Source: Corynebacterium amycolatum SK46
Lineage (GTDB): Bacteria > Actinomycetota > Actinomycetes > Mycobacteriales > Mycobacteriaceae
Direction: 5' to 3'
Length of the DNA: 64,000 nt
NCBI RefSeq assembly: GCF_000173655.1
Contig: NZ_ABZU01000011.1
Coordinates: 35,073 to 99,072, forward strand
Shown: positions 27,321 to 36,947 of the stretch, piece by piece
Numbering within the stretch: position 1 is the stretch's first letter
Layout of the letters: each line of letters begins with the position of its first letter
Notes under the pieces: generated by a model
The model's database searches: none
Seen by the model: only the letters and a program-made list of their open reading frames with translations
What the model was told of the DNA's origin: nothing
Translations under genes and position numbers: made by a program

Positions 27321-28235
27321 TTAGCTCTCCAACCGCTCCAAAACCAGCGCAGCGACTTCATCAATTTTCTCTGCATAGCCAGTGCGCTGGTTCAGCTGAG
27401 TTCCCCGCACGCCATCGGTTGCTTGCAGGTCTGCAATTGGTGAATGACTGTCCTGGGCAGCCGTCGGCACGGAGTACATGTGCGGCACATGCCCAATCAG
27501 GTAATGGTCACACGAATGCCCGAGACTATCGCCGATCCGCTTTGCTTCGTCGTCAAACTTGCCGCGGAATCGTTCAAAGGCTCCGACAAGCTGTTCTTTA
27601 CCGTTCGAGCGCCGCTTCACGTATTCCAGCGTTGTGTAGCCAAGGTACTGAAGCCCACGTCCGTCATGCCCGAGCAACCGAAGCTTTCGAGTTTTCTTCG
27701 AGATATCTGGCGAGTAGTTCCTCCACTGGGCAAGGTTCCCCTCAGAAATTTCGCTGTATTCAGTGACCCAGTCGTTGAACCACTTGGCGAGGTTTCCAAA
27801 GACGTGGAAGCTAAACAGGTCGGTTGACGTAGGAGTGACGAAGGCGTCGCAGACCAAAAGCACGGTGCGATTGAAAGGGCCTAACGACGGTCCCACGTCG
27901 TAGAAGATGTAGTCATATCGATCTTCGTCCTCCATAGCCACCGCCAACTGCCCGGCCCAGTGGATTCGACGAAAGTCACCGGTCTTCTTGGCTAGCGATG
28001 ACTGCCATACGTCACTCATGACATCTTCAATGTTGGAAAGTGCCGGGTGTCCTGGCAGGACATCGACTCCAAACCGCTCCGAGCGCACTGGCCGGATATC
28101 GGGCTCGATATCGGTCTCGCCTTCTCGTAGCGGAATAAACAGCGAGTAGACGGTATTAGCCAACAAATCTCGCTCGGACTGTTCATCATTCGTGCTGCTC
28201 AAGTAGATCTCCTCATGCCGCTCTTCAGTCAGCAT
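27321..28235 (-). CDS. ParA-like ATPase remnant or variant lacking the P-loop
   Basis: 304 aa similar to the ParA/MinD group after its first 45 or so residues. MLTEERHEEIYL matches the region just beyond the usual ATPase N-terminus, and YDYIFYDVGPSLGPFNR is a Walker B/switch segment. The KGGxGKT Walker A that should precede is absent: a stop codon lies ten codons upstream and no other frame there encodes a P-loop. AGGAGG sits 12 nt before the ATG, so the shortened protein may still be made. It lies 49 nt after the Mrr gene. It is either a decaying pseudogene or a non-ATPase adaptor. Confidence 0.65.
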   Translation of the reverse strand: MLTEERHEEIYLSSTNDEQSERDLLANTVYSLFIPLREGETDIEPDIRPVRSERFGVDVLPGHPALSNIEDVMSDVWQSSLAKKTGDFRRIHWAGQLAVAMEDEDRYDYIFYDVGPSLGPFNRTVLLVCDAFVTPTSTDLFSFHVFGNLAKWFNDWVTEYSEISEGNLAQWRNYSPDISKKTRKLRLLGHDGRGLQYLGYTTLEYVKRRSNGKEQLVGAFERFRGKFDDEAKRIGDSLGHSCDHYLIGHVPHMYSVPTAAQDSHSPIADLQATDGVRGTQLNQRTGYAEKIDEVAALVLERLES

Positions 28236-28284
28236 GAGCTGTGTGGCCCTCCTGCCGACAGGTCACACCCGGCTGTGAGATGCC

Positions 28285-29271
28285 CTACTGATCCTCTTCG
28301 AAAAAATCTTCATCCAGTTCATAAAGAGTAATCTCGTGTGCTTTTTGGACCGCGACGCCATAGTCGAGCATGAGCGCGGATAGTTTCACGCCATCAATCA
28401 GAACGATTGTTCCATGCCTATAGTTCGCTGCGGCTTCTACAGCGCCAGAAGTAAAACGAGAAGTCGTGATGAATACGCCCTTATTCGCACCTCGGGAATC
28501 TAGAGCGCCAATAAAGTTCCTAATCTCCCAATTCGCAACAGAATTCGAGTCAGCATAGCGTTTGGCCTGTACATAGACCTTCCCAAGGCCCAGGGCATCT
28601 TCACGAATTACTCCATCGACGCCGCCATCATTCGACCGTCCCAGATGCTGCTTCTGGCCGTGGACACCGCCGTATCCCATCGCCCACAGCAGTTCAATAA
28701 CTGCACGTTCAAAGAACTCCGGAGTCGAGTCCTGCAGGCGCTGCCGCAAATCAGTTGAAACCTTCGCGTTCCAATCAGCTTGCGCATCTTCCACCATCTC
28801 TAATGGCGACTTTGCCGGACTACTCGAAGCCTCACCCCATGCAGCTAAAGTTCCTCCGCTACGCTCACCCGAGGATGCCGGCAAATCAGATGCTGCATGG
28901 CCAGAGCTCTTACGCTCCCGAATCTCATCCTGATATTGCCGCCACTTAGACCACTCCAGCATGTCCTTTTCGGAGTACTCCGCAAGGTTTCTTGAATCAA
29001 CTTCGCGTCCATCGTCCGAAATCACGTATCGCCCGCGCTTAGGACGAAGCACCAAACCAGCCTGAGCAAATGAGGAACAAGCCCATGCAATTCGATTTCT
29101 ATAGCGTGGCTGCCCGGACGGAACTGTCTCCGCTAAGACATCAGGAGAAAGCCCCATGTATCTGACTACTTCGTCGCCTAGTTCACTAATTCGACGCTCT
29201 CGCCCGTCGGCTAATACTCGTAATACTGCGGGGCGGAACTGATCGATGGTCGGAGTATTATCTGAAGTCAT
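28285..29271 (-). CDS. Mrr-type restriction endonuclease
   Basis: 328 aa. Residues 1-100 form an Mrr N-terminal winged helix (IDQFRPAVLRVLADG, RRISELGDEV, LVLRPKRGRYVIS). A Ser-rich linker follows, then the Mrr catalytic domain with NDGGVDGVIREDALGLGKVY and VQAKRY, the D...QxK form of the PD-(D/E)XK site. Mrr enzymes cut modified or foreign DNA. The ATG at 29271 is used; codons further upstream reach into the promoter of the divergent helicase gene. The 83-bp intergenic region must carry both promoters. Coupling to the adjacent methyltransferase operon is inferred. Confidence 0.85.
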   Translation of the reverse strand: MTSDNTPTIDQFRPAVLRVLADGRERRISELGDEVVRYMGLSPDVLAETVPSGQPRYRNRIAWACSSFAQAGLVLRPKRGRYVISDDGREVDSRNLAEYSEKDMLEWSKWRQYQDEIRERKSSGHAASDLPASSGERSGGTLAAWGEASSSPAKSPLEMVEDAQADWNAKVSTDLRQRLQDSTPEFFERAVIELLWAMGYGGVHGQKQHLGRSNDGGVDGVIREDALGLGKVYVQAKRYADSNSVANWEIRNFIGALDSRGANKGVFITTSRFTSGAVEAAANYRHGTIVLIDGVKLSALMLDYGVAVQKAHEITLYELDEDFFEEDQ

Positions 29272-29341
29272 AAGAAAACTATAGCCACCTAGTGCCCCGC
29301 CCATACAGGTGTCCCTTTCGATTCCTAAAGCTTTGTAACGG

Positions 29342-29347
29342 TAGATT
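29342..29347 (+). promoter_or_regulatory. -10 element for a leaderless defence operon transcript
   Basis: TAGATT ends 7 nt before the ATG of the DrmD-like gene and no Shine-Dalgarno sequence is present. Transcription would begin at or next to the start codon, giving a leaderless message. Confidence 0.45.
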
Positions 29348-29354
29348 GGGCTCC

Positions 29355-32300
29355 ATGGCCGCAACTTCCGAAGCCCCGTCACGCGGGAACACTCCTGATG
29401 CTTTCGATCAGCTTTCTCCTGGCGTCACCATTAAAGTTCGTGACGAGTATTGGCTAGTTACCCACGTCACCAAGTCGAGTGACGGCTTCAAAGTTAAAGC
29501 TCGTGGCATTTCAGACTATGTGCGCGATACCGCGGCAACCTTTTACACAGCCCTCGATCGCGACCTCGAAGTTTTCGATCCAGCAAAAGTCACCATCGAG
29601 CCAGATAATTCCCCGCACTTCCGTCGTTCCCGCCTCTGGCTTGAGTCCACAATCCGCCAGACACCTGTGCCGCTGTATCAGAACAATCTTGAGGTCTCCA
29701 CACGAATGTTGGCCGATCCTCTTGACTATCAGCTCAACGCCGTCCGTAAAGCGCTCAGCCCTGAACACATTCGTCCGCGCATTTTGCTTGCCGACGCCGT
29801 AGGTTTGGGCAAGACTCTTGAAATCGGCATGATTGTTGCCGAGCTCATTCGCCGTGGCCGCGGTGAACGCATTCTGGTTGTTACCCCTAAGCATGTCCTT
29901 GAACAATTCCAACAGGAGATATGGACTCGTTTTGCGATTCCGCTCGTTCGCCTCGATTCCCACGGCATTCAAAAGGTTCGCCAGAAGCTACCCGCTTCCA
30001 AGAACCCTTTCTCTTACTTTCCTCGTGTCATTGTCTCTATGGACACTCTGAAGTCTGCGAAGTATAAGGCGCAGTTGGAAAAGGTGAATTGGGACATCGT
30101 CGTCATCGACGAGATTCACAATGCCACTAACTCGGGCACCCAGAACAATGACCTCGCGCGGACGCTCGCACCGCGCACCGAGGCGCTCATCCTGGCATCG
30201 GCAACTCCGCACAATGGCAATCCGGAGTCTTTCAAGGAAATCCTCAAACTGCTAGACCCACTCGCAGTACGGCCTGATGGTTCCATCGATATGGGGTTGG
30301 CGAAGAAACTCATTATCCGCCGTCACCGAAACTCGCCTGAGGTAAAGTCCGTCGTCGGTGCTAAGTGGGCTCCCCGCGAGGAGCCTCTTAACATTCCGGT
30401 CGAAGCCTCAGCTGAGGAAAACGCAGTAGCCAACGAGCTTCGGGATACATGGATCTCCGCCACTGATTCGGTTGATACTTCGCGTTCTCATCTTTTTGCA
30501 TGGACTCTGGTGAAGGCATTCTTGTCGTCACCAGCTGCACTCGAAGCGTCTATTAAGAATCGTTTACGCACGATTGAAACTCAGCATGGCACGACCAACA
30601 ATCAAGAGCAGCTGGCTTTACAGCGACTCCTTGAGCTCAACTACAAGGTCACCCCAGAGGCTTCGAACAAATATGCCTCCTTAGTCAATTATCTGATTGA
30701 AACGGTGGGGATCAGCAAGCGCTCCAAGAACCGGGTAGTCATCTTTTCCGAGCGCGTTTCGACGTTGGGCTGGTTGCAGGAAAACCTGATTCGGGATCTA
30801 AAGCTCTCCCCTGCCGCGGTCAAGACAATGCACGGCCAAATGTCTGACATCGAGCAGATGGAGCTTATCGACGAATTCAAACGTACGGATACGAAGCTAA
30901 GAGTCCTCATTACCGGCGATGTGGCATCTGAAGGAGTTAATTTACATGCGCAGTGCCACGATCTCGTTCATTACGATATTCCCTGGTCTCTCATCAGAAT
31001 TCAGCAGCGCAATGGCCGCATTGACCGATACGGGCAGGAGAACAACCCGCGTATTGCAGCTCTACTTCTCGACCCTTCTGATGCTGACGCCGTCGGGGAA
31101 ATCCACGTTCTCACTAAACTGATTGAACGCGAATATGAGGCAAACCAGTTGCTGGGTGACGCTTCTTCTTTGATGGGGCAACATTCCGCCAAACGTGAAG
31201 AAGACGAAATTCGAGATGTCCTCCGCGGCGCTCGCGACTTTGACTCCACTGTCAAAACGGCACAGCAGATACTCGGTTCCGCTGCTGCGGCCACGGCCGA
31301 CAACTCTACTCCTGGTTCTGGTAAGCACGCTGCTTCAGCGCCCACCTCATCGACTGAAAAATTGGTTGACGACGAAGAGGATATTGAAGTTCTCCTAGCC
31401 AGTTTGTTGGCAAGCCCATCGGGATCCACCGCTGATACTTCTTCTGAAGCTCAACAGTCAACATCGCGACCTGGTTCGTTCAGCTTGTACCAATCGGAGA
31501 AGGATTATCTCGTCGATGCTCTCACTGAGGCCTTCAACGAAGTTCCGGAGCAACGTTCCACTGCCGGAGGCGTAGACTTAACAATTCAAGAAGGCGATAT
31601 TCTCGAGCTCACACCACCAAGAGATTTACAGCGCCGTTTCGATTACCTCCCCCAAGACTACGTCTCGTATCGGAGGGTCAAGGATCGCCTCATGCTCGCT
31701 ACTTCGCTGCACCGGGGTATCTCTCAGCTGCGAATGGCTCGTGAGGGGAAGTCTGAGAAGTCCTGGCCAAAAGCGCACTTCCTCAGCCCTCTGCACCCAG
31801 TAACGAATTGGGCTGTCGACCGTGCGTTGAGTTCCATGGAGCGTTCTCAAATACCCGCATTTTCTGGCTCAATCGATGAGCTGTCGATTCTTTTCATGTC
31901 GACTCTCACCAACTCACGTGGCCAAGTAATCACGCGTGCTTTCATTGTCGCGCAGCCTGGCCCATTCGGTCTGGATGCACCTGAGGGAATGCCCCGTGCT
32001 GTTTGTCGCACTATCTCGGATCCGATTGGTTGGTTGAGGTCCACGGGGCTTGCGGGTGATGCGATTTCTACCGGTACGTTGACCGTGCCTGCGGACGCTG
32101 AAGTACTGATTCGCGAAGGTCTCCGCGAAGCACGGTCTCTCACGGATATTTCAAAGCAAGCTGCGACCGAAGACGCTAATAATCGTACGAATGCTTGGTC
32201 CGAATTGGCCACCAATTGGGAAGCTGATGCTGAGGACCGTCCCGGCACTATGAGTCTTATCAGGTCTCAGCGGTTCGTTAACCAGGAGCGAGAACTACTG

Positions 32301-32369
32301 ACCGCATCTGTTCCTGAGCGAACGCTGATTCGTCCGCTCGCCGTCATTATCCCCTCTACAGAGAAGTAG
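29355..32369 (+). CDS. drmD: SNF2-family helicase, DrmD-like (DISARM class 1)
   Basis: 1004-aa superfamily 2 translocase. The N-terminal segment LSPGVTIKVRDEYWLVTHV and DYVRDTAATFYTALDRDLEV resembles the N-terminus of DrmD. Helicase motifs: LLADAVGLGKTLEIGM (about residue 145-160), DEIH near residue 251, ASATPHNGNPESF, GDVASEGVNL and QQRNGRIDRYGQ (about 550-561). A long C-terminal region follows. The first ATG (29355) fits the predicted leaderless start. It begins a tightly spaced operon, 9 nt before the methyltransferase. DrmD with DrmMI marks class 1 DISARM, an anti-phage system. Confidence 0.85.
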   Translation: MAATSEAPSRGNTPDAFDQLSPGVTIKVRDEYWLVTHVTKSSDGFKVKARGISDYVRDTAATFYTALDRDLEVFDPAKVTIEPDNSPHFRRSRLWLESTIRQTPVPLYQNNLEVSTRMLADPLDYQLNAVRKALSPEHIRPRILLADAVGLGKTLEIGMIVAELIRRGRGERILVVTPKHVLEQFQQEIWTRFAIPLVRLDSHGIQKVRQKLPASKNPFSYFPRVIVSMDTLKSAKYKAQLEKVNWDIVVIDEIHNATNSGTQNNDLARTLAPRTEALILASATPHNGNPESFKEILKLLDPLAVRPDGSIDMGLAKKLIIRRHRNSPEVKSVVGAKWAPREEPLNIPVEASAEENAVANELRDTWISATDSVDTSRSHLFAWTLVKAFLSSPAALEASIKNRLRTIETQHGTTNNQEQLALQRLLELNYKVTPEASNKYASLVNYLIETVGISKRSKNRVVIFSERVSTLGWLQENLIRDLKLSPAAVKTMHGQMSDIEQMELIDEFKRTDTKLRVLITGDVASEGVNLHAQCHDLVHYDIPWSLIRIQQRNGRIDRYGQENNPRIAALLLDPSDADAVGEIHVLTKLIEREYEANQLLGDASSLMGQHSAKREEDEIRDVLRGARDFDSTVKTAQQILGSAAAATADNSTPGSGKHAASAPTSSTEKLVDDEEDIEVLLASLLASPSGSTADTSSEAQQSTSRPGSFSLYQSEKDYLVDALTEAFNEVPEQRSTAGGVDLTIQEGDILELTPPRDLQRRFDYLPQDYVSYRRVKDRLMLATSLHRGISQLRMAREGKSEKSWPKAHFLSPLHPVTNWAVDRALSSMERSQIPAFSGSIDELSILFMSTLTNSRGQVITRAFIVAQPGPFGLDAPEGMPRAVCRTISDPIGWLRSTGLAGDAISTGTLTVPADAEVLIREGLREARSLTDISKQAATEDANNRTNAWSELATNWEADAEDRPGTMSLIRSQRFVNQERELLTASVPERTLIRPLAVIIPSTEK

Positions 32370-32378
32370 GAGCTTCCC

Positions 32379-35300
32379 ATGGCAAGTTTTGATTCCATCA
32401 TCAACGTCGACGAGTGGATTAGCGACTACTACCTCACTACTGACGACAAAAAGGGTGAGTCATTCAGTAAGCGAGCCGATGCCGCAATTAAACAGTGGAA
32501 AGCTGACGATAAGTCAAGCGGCGCCGCGGTCTCACCGTGGGGGCGAATGACCTCTAATCGCAACCAGCTGCAGACTGCGCTGTCGACCATTGATGCCGAT
32601 GTGAAAATCAGTGTCATCAATGCCGTCGAACAAATTGAGAAGACGTTCGGCTATCCCCCGCCGACAGAAGTTTCCATCGACTACTCCGGGGACGCCATCA
32701 AACTGTCTGCCGCACGCGATGCAGCAGGAACGACGCTTTATTTACGTACCGATTGTCTTGCCGACGTAGAAGATCTTCCCACCACTAAACCGCTCGAGGC
32801 AGCTACTAAGAATGAAAAACCTTGGGACGTACCGGTCTCAAGAATCATCACTGAGGTATTTCTATCTGAACACCCTCCGACTTTTGTCGTTCTAATCGCA
32901 GGCAACATGGTTGTCTTAGCCGAGCGGGAATCGTGGCCTCTCGGCCGATTCCTAGCAATCGATGTGGCCCTGGCTGCAGAGCGCAATGATACGAAGGCTC
33001 GCGGCGAGTTAAGTCTGGTGGTCGCTTCCTTGGCCCGCGAACACATTGAGCGCGCTGCTGACGGAACAACATGGTGGCAGAAGACGATTGAAGAATCCCG
33101 CGAACATGCGGTGAAAGTCTCCGAAGACTTGCGCGAAGCGATTAAAGAGTCGATTGAGATTATCGGCAACGATGTCCTTGACCGTTACCGCCATCAAGGC
33201 TTCGACGTCGATGATGTCGACGGAAATGAGTTGTCCAAGCAGGCTCTACGCTACCTTTACCGCATTCTCTTTTTGCTCTTCGCCGAGGCGTCCCCTGAAC
33301 TCAATATCCTGCCTACAGGTGTGCCTGACTATGACGAGGGCTATGGGCTCGCTAATCTACGAGACCAGATCTTGGTCGAGCCCCCCACCGATCGTGCGGC
33401 AAATGGCACATACCTTTATGACAGTCTGAATCTGCTGTTTAACTTGGTCAATACCGGTCACGATCCGAATGACCAAGAAAACCCATTGCATGATGCTCAC
33501 GCAGAAGAAGGCCTGACCTTCCGCAATCTGTCAGCTGATTTATTTGTGCCTAGCGCTATCGCGTACATCTCTCGTTCAAAGCTGTCTAATGCTGCACTTC
33601 ACCGCGTACTGCAAAACCTTCTGTTAACTCGTGAAGCCGCGGGGAAAGAACGCGGCTATGTCTCCTACGCAACCCTAGGGGTTACCCAGCTGGGGCAGGT
33701 CTACGAGGGACTAATGTCCTTTACTGGCTCAATTGCTCAAGAAGAAATGTTTGAGGTCGCCCCAAAGGGAGATTCTTCCAAAGGTACGTGGCTAGTAACA
33801 CCTGAGCTCGGAGAAAACCTGCCAGCAGATTCATTCGTTCAGGAAAAGCTCGAGGATGGCACAACTCGAAACCGACGCTATGCGCCAGGCGACTTCGTTT
33901 TCCGGCAGTCATCCCGAGATCGTGAGCGCTCCGCGTCTTTCTACTCGCCACCGGTGATTACCGAATTTGTGGTTGGCCAAGCTATCGAGGAACTCAAAGC
34001 TGCCCATCGCATCGATACCGCTGACGATATCCTCACGCTCAGTATTTGTGAGCCGGCGATGGGCTCCGGCGCCTTCGCCGTGGAAGCAGTGAATCAGTTA
34101 GCGGAGCTCTACCTGAACAAAAAGCAAGAAGAGCTCGGTCAAAAGATTGAACCTGAGCGTCTTACAGAAGAATTGCAGAAAGTTAAGGCCTCTATCGCAC
34201 TCCACCAGGTTTACGGAGTGGACCTGAATAAAACTGCTGTCGAGCTCGCTGAAATATCGTTGTGGCTCGACACAATGTCTGCCGAGCTAAAGGCACCATG
34301 GTTCGGACTTCACCTGCGTCACGGTAACTCCCTGATTGGAGCCCAGCGTTCGACTTTTCCTTCAGCATCACTGAAAAAACGGGATTACTTAAAACAAACT
34401 CCAAGACACCATTCAGTGGAATCTATTTCTTGCGCAATTGAAAGTGGCCAGCCAGATCCGTCTGTCGCTGGTCGGGTGCACCACTTCCTTGTGCCATCAA
34501 CTGGTTGGGGTGCAGCGGCAGATTCGAAGGATCTCAAAGAGGTCGCACCCGAAGAAGTTGCTTCCATGAAGAATTGGCGCAAGTCCATTCAAAGAGCCTT
34601 CGCAGCACCTGAGATCAAGCAGTTGAAGAAACTAAGTGAACGGGTGGAAAGACTGTGGCAACTGGCACTAGTACGCCTGCGTATCGCAGAATCCCAGGTA
34701 AGCCGAACCGTTTCGGTGTGGGGACAAGAAGTTGCTGAATCCGGTCAATCCGTCACTCGAGAGCAGATAGAACACGAGCTCTTCGGCAACATGGACGGTG
34801 CCTATCAGCGTCTGCGCTTAGTGATGGATGCGTGGAATGCACTGTGGTTCTGGCCACTGACTGAGGTCAGTCTTCTTCCATCGAAGGACGAATGGCTGTC
34901 AACACTCGTCGATGCTCTTGGTATTTCTACGGAATCGACGGCCAAAACGGGCCAGTACTCAATCGGTTATGACCTGAAGTGGGATGAGCTCAATTCTGTG
35001 GAGCAGCTGGAGTTCAGTGCACTCCCCTATTCCAAGTTGATTGAGGCGCATCCTTGGCTGAAAACCGCTCGACAAGTGTCAGCTGATCAGGCGTTTTTCC
35101 ATTGGGATCTTGATTTCGCTGCGGTGATGGCTGAGGGAGGCTTCGGTTTCCAGGTCGGTAACCCGCCTTGGGTTCGTCCGCGCACCGATGTCGATGCTCT
35201 ATATTCTGAACACGACCCATGGTTTAGCCTTGCTCATAAGCCAACGCAGACGGATAAAAAGGCTCGCCGAAAGCAGCTAGCAAACGATGAACGCGTTCTG

Positions 35301-36941
35301 GCGACCCTTGCACGAGGATTGTCGGACTCTGTCGTGACCTCTGCTGTGCTTGGCGACGCTACTCGCTTTCCGCATTTAGTTGGTCAGCAGCCAGATCTCT
35401 ACCGAGGATTCATGGAACGAACCTGGGCTAACGCAGCTCATGGCGGTATTGTTTCGCTGATTCACCCGGAGTCGCATTTCACCGAGAAGAAAGCTGCACC
35501 GCTGCGTGCAGGTGCTTATCGACGTCTCCGGAGGCATTGGCAATTTATCAATGAACTCGTCCTTTTTGACGTCCATGATCTAGTTAAGTACGGGATTCAT
35601 ATCTATGGCACTAAAGCGGAAGAACCATGTTTTATTAGTGCTGCTTCGCTATATCATCCAAAGACAGTTCTCGATTCCCTTCGCCACGATGGCACCGGTC
35701 CGCTACCTGGTCTAAAGGATGACAACGGCAACTGGGACCTTCGCCCACACCGCGATCGCATCATTACGGTAGACATGGACACTCTGAAGCTTTGGCACTC
35801 TATTCTCGAAGAACCTGAGTCGCCAATTATCAATTCGAGAACTGTCTACACAGTCAACACTGATGCAGCTGCCGTGTTGAAAAAACTCTCTGCTGCACCA
35901 CGAGTGAAAAAACTTGGACTGCAATTCTCTCGAGGATGGGATGAATCGATTGACAAGAAGAAGGGATATTTTGATTCTTCTTGGCAGATCCCAGAGTCAT
36001 GGAACGATGTCATCCTTCAAGGTCCTCACCTCGGCGTATCGACTCCGATGATTAAGCAACCCAATCCGACAATGAAGCATAACCAGGACTGGTCGGAAAT
36101 CGATCTCGAGGCTATTCCAGAGGACTTCATTCCGGCAACGGCCTATGCTCCGAACCGCGACGAAAAACCGACCTACGATGCCGACTATGGCTCTTGGAAA
36201 TCAGAAAATCGACCGGTGCTGGTTTCCAAGCAGTTCCGAGTTGCCTGGCGTCAGATGGCTGCACTTACAGGGTTCCGAACGATGTACCCATCCCTTATTC
36301 CTCCCGGCACGCAACATGTTAATGGAGTCATCTCTACGGGTTTGCTCGACGCGAATGTGCCTTGGAACAATCTCGCAACGGTCGGAGCGTTCCTCTCATC
36401 TTTCCTATCCGATTTCGAACTTCGCGCAATTGGCTCACACTTATGGCCGGCAATCATCGAACTCACACCACTTAGGACAGATTTCCTCCAGGGGAAGCTA
36501 AATCAGCGGTATCTACGCCTTAACTGTCTGACGTCTGCATATGCCCCACTGTGGGAAGAAATCACTGGTGAGCAGTGGACCACGGATACTCCGCTGCGGA
36601 ATGCCAAAGAACGATGGCATGCGCAAAATGAAATTGATGCAATTGTCGCGCTTTCCCTTGGCGTAACGGCTGATGAACTATGCATGATTTACCGCACTCA
36701 GTTCCCTGTGATGCGGCGGTATGACCAGGAAGACCTGTATGACGCGAATGGGCGAAAGGTTCCGAAGGACATCGCAAAACTCGAAGGAAAACTGAAGCCC
36801 GGAGAGGAATTAAGCGAAGAACAGCGGAAATGGACACATCCTCAGTCAGGCGTGACATACACTTTTGAGTATCCATTCGCGCCACTAGACCGCGAAGCAG
36901 ATCTTCGCGCAGCCTACGCACGATTTGAGAAGGAGCTATAG
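32379..36941 (+). CDS. drmMI: Large DNA adenine methyltransferase, DrmMI/PglX-like
   Basis: 1520 aa. Gamma-type N6-adenine methyltransferase with the SAM-binding motif EPAMGSGAF (about residue 557), VYGVDLNKTAVELAEISLWL and LRHGNSLIGA, and the catalytic NPPW at residues 928-931. About 370 residues separate motif I from motif IV, as in large Eco57I/PglX-type enzymes. N- and C-terminal regions probably contain target recognition. Start after AGGAG. In DISARM this enzyme marks self DNA and protects it. The gene sits between two helicase genes with 9- and 6-nt gaps, so the products are likely made together. Confidence 0.87.
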   Translation: MASFDSIINVDEWISDYYLTTDDKKGESFSKRADAAIKQWKADDKSSGAAVSPWGRMTSNRNQLQTALSTIDADVKISVINAVEQIEKTFGYPPPTEVSIDYSGDAIKLSAARDAAGTTLYLRTDCLADVEDLPTTKPLEAATKNEKPWDVPVSRIITEVFLSEHPPTFVVLIAGNMVVLAERESWPLGRFLAIDVALAAERNDTKARGELSLVVASLAREHIERAADGTTWWQKTIEESREHAVKVSEDLREAIKESIEIIGNDVLDRYRHQGFDVDDVDGNELSKQALRYLYRILFLLFAEASPELNILPTGVPDYDEGYGLANLRDQILVEPPTDRAANGTYLYDSLNLLFNLVNTGHDPNDQENPLHDAHAEEGLTFRNLSADLFVPSAIAYISRSKLSNAALHRVLQNLLLTREAAGKERGYVSYATLGVTQLGQVYEGLMSFTGSIAQEEMFEVAPKGDSSKGTWLVTPELGENLPADSFVQEKLEDGTTRNRRYAPGDFVFRQSSRDRERSASFYSPPVITEFVVGQAIEELKAAHRIDTADDILTLSICEPAMGSGAFAVEAVNQLAELYLNKKQEELGQKIEPERLTEELQKVKASIALHQVYGVDLNKTAVELAEISLWLDTMSAELKAPWFGLHLRHGNSLIGAQRSTFPSASLKKRDYLKQTPRHHSVESISCAIESGQPDPSVAGRVHHFLVPSTGWGAAADSKDLKEVAPEEVASMKNWRKSIQRAFAAPEIKQLKKLSERVERLWQLALVRLRIAESQVSRTVSVWGQEVAESGQSVTREQIEHELFGNMDGAYQRLRLVMDAWNALWFWPLTEVSLLPSKDEWLSTLVDALGISTESTAKTGQYSIGYDLKWDELNSVEQLEFSALPYSKLIEAHPWLKTARQVSADQAFFHWDLDFAAVMAEGGFGFQVGNPPWVRPRTDVDALYSEHDPWFSLAHKPTQTDKKARRKQLANDERVLATLARGLSDSVVTSAVLGDATRFPHLVGQQPDLYRGFMERTWANAAHGGIVSLIHPESHFTEKKAAPLRAGAYRRLRRHWQFINELVLFDVHDLVKYGIHIYGTKAEEPCFISAASLYHPKTVLDSLRHDGTGPLPGLKDDNGNWDLRPHRDRIITVDMDTLKLWHSILEEPESPIINSRTVYTVNTDAAAVLKKLSAAPRVKKLGLQFSRGWDESIDKKKGYFDSSWQIPESWNDVILQGPHLGVSTPMIKQPNPTMKHNQDWSEIDLEAIPEDFIPATAYAPNRDEKPTYDADYGSWKSENRPVLVSKQFRVAWRQMAALTGFRTMYPSLIPPGTQHVNGVISTGLLDANVPWNNLATVGAFLSSFLSDFELRAIGSHLWPAIIELTPLRTDFLQGKLNQRYLRLNCLTSAYAPLWEEITGEQWTTDTPLRNAKERWHAQNEIDAIVALSLGVTADELCMIYRTQFPVMRRYDQEDLYDANGRKVPKDIAKLEGKLKPGEELSEEQRKWTHPQSGVTYTFEYPFAPLDREADLRAAYARFEKEL

Positions 36942-36947
36942 AAAGCC

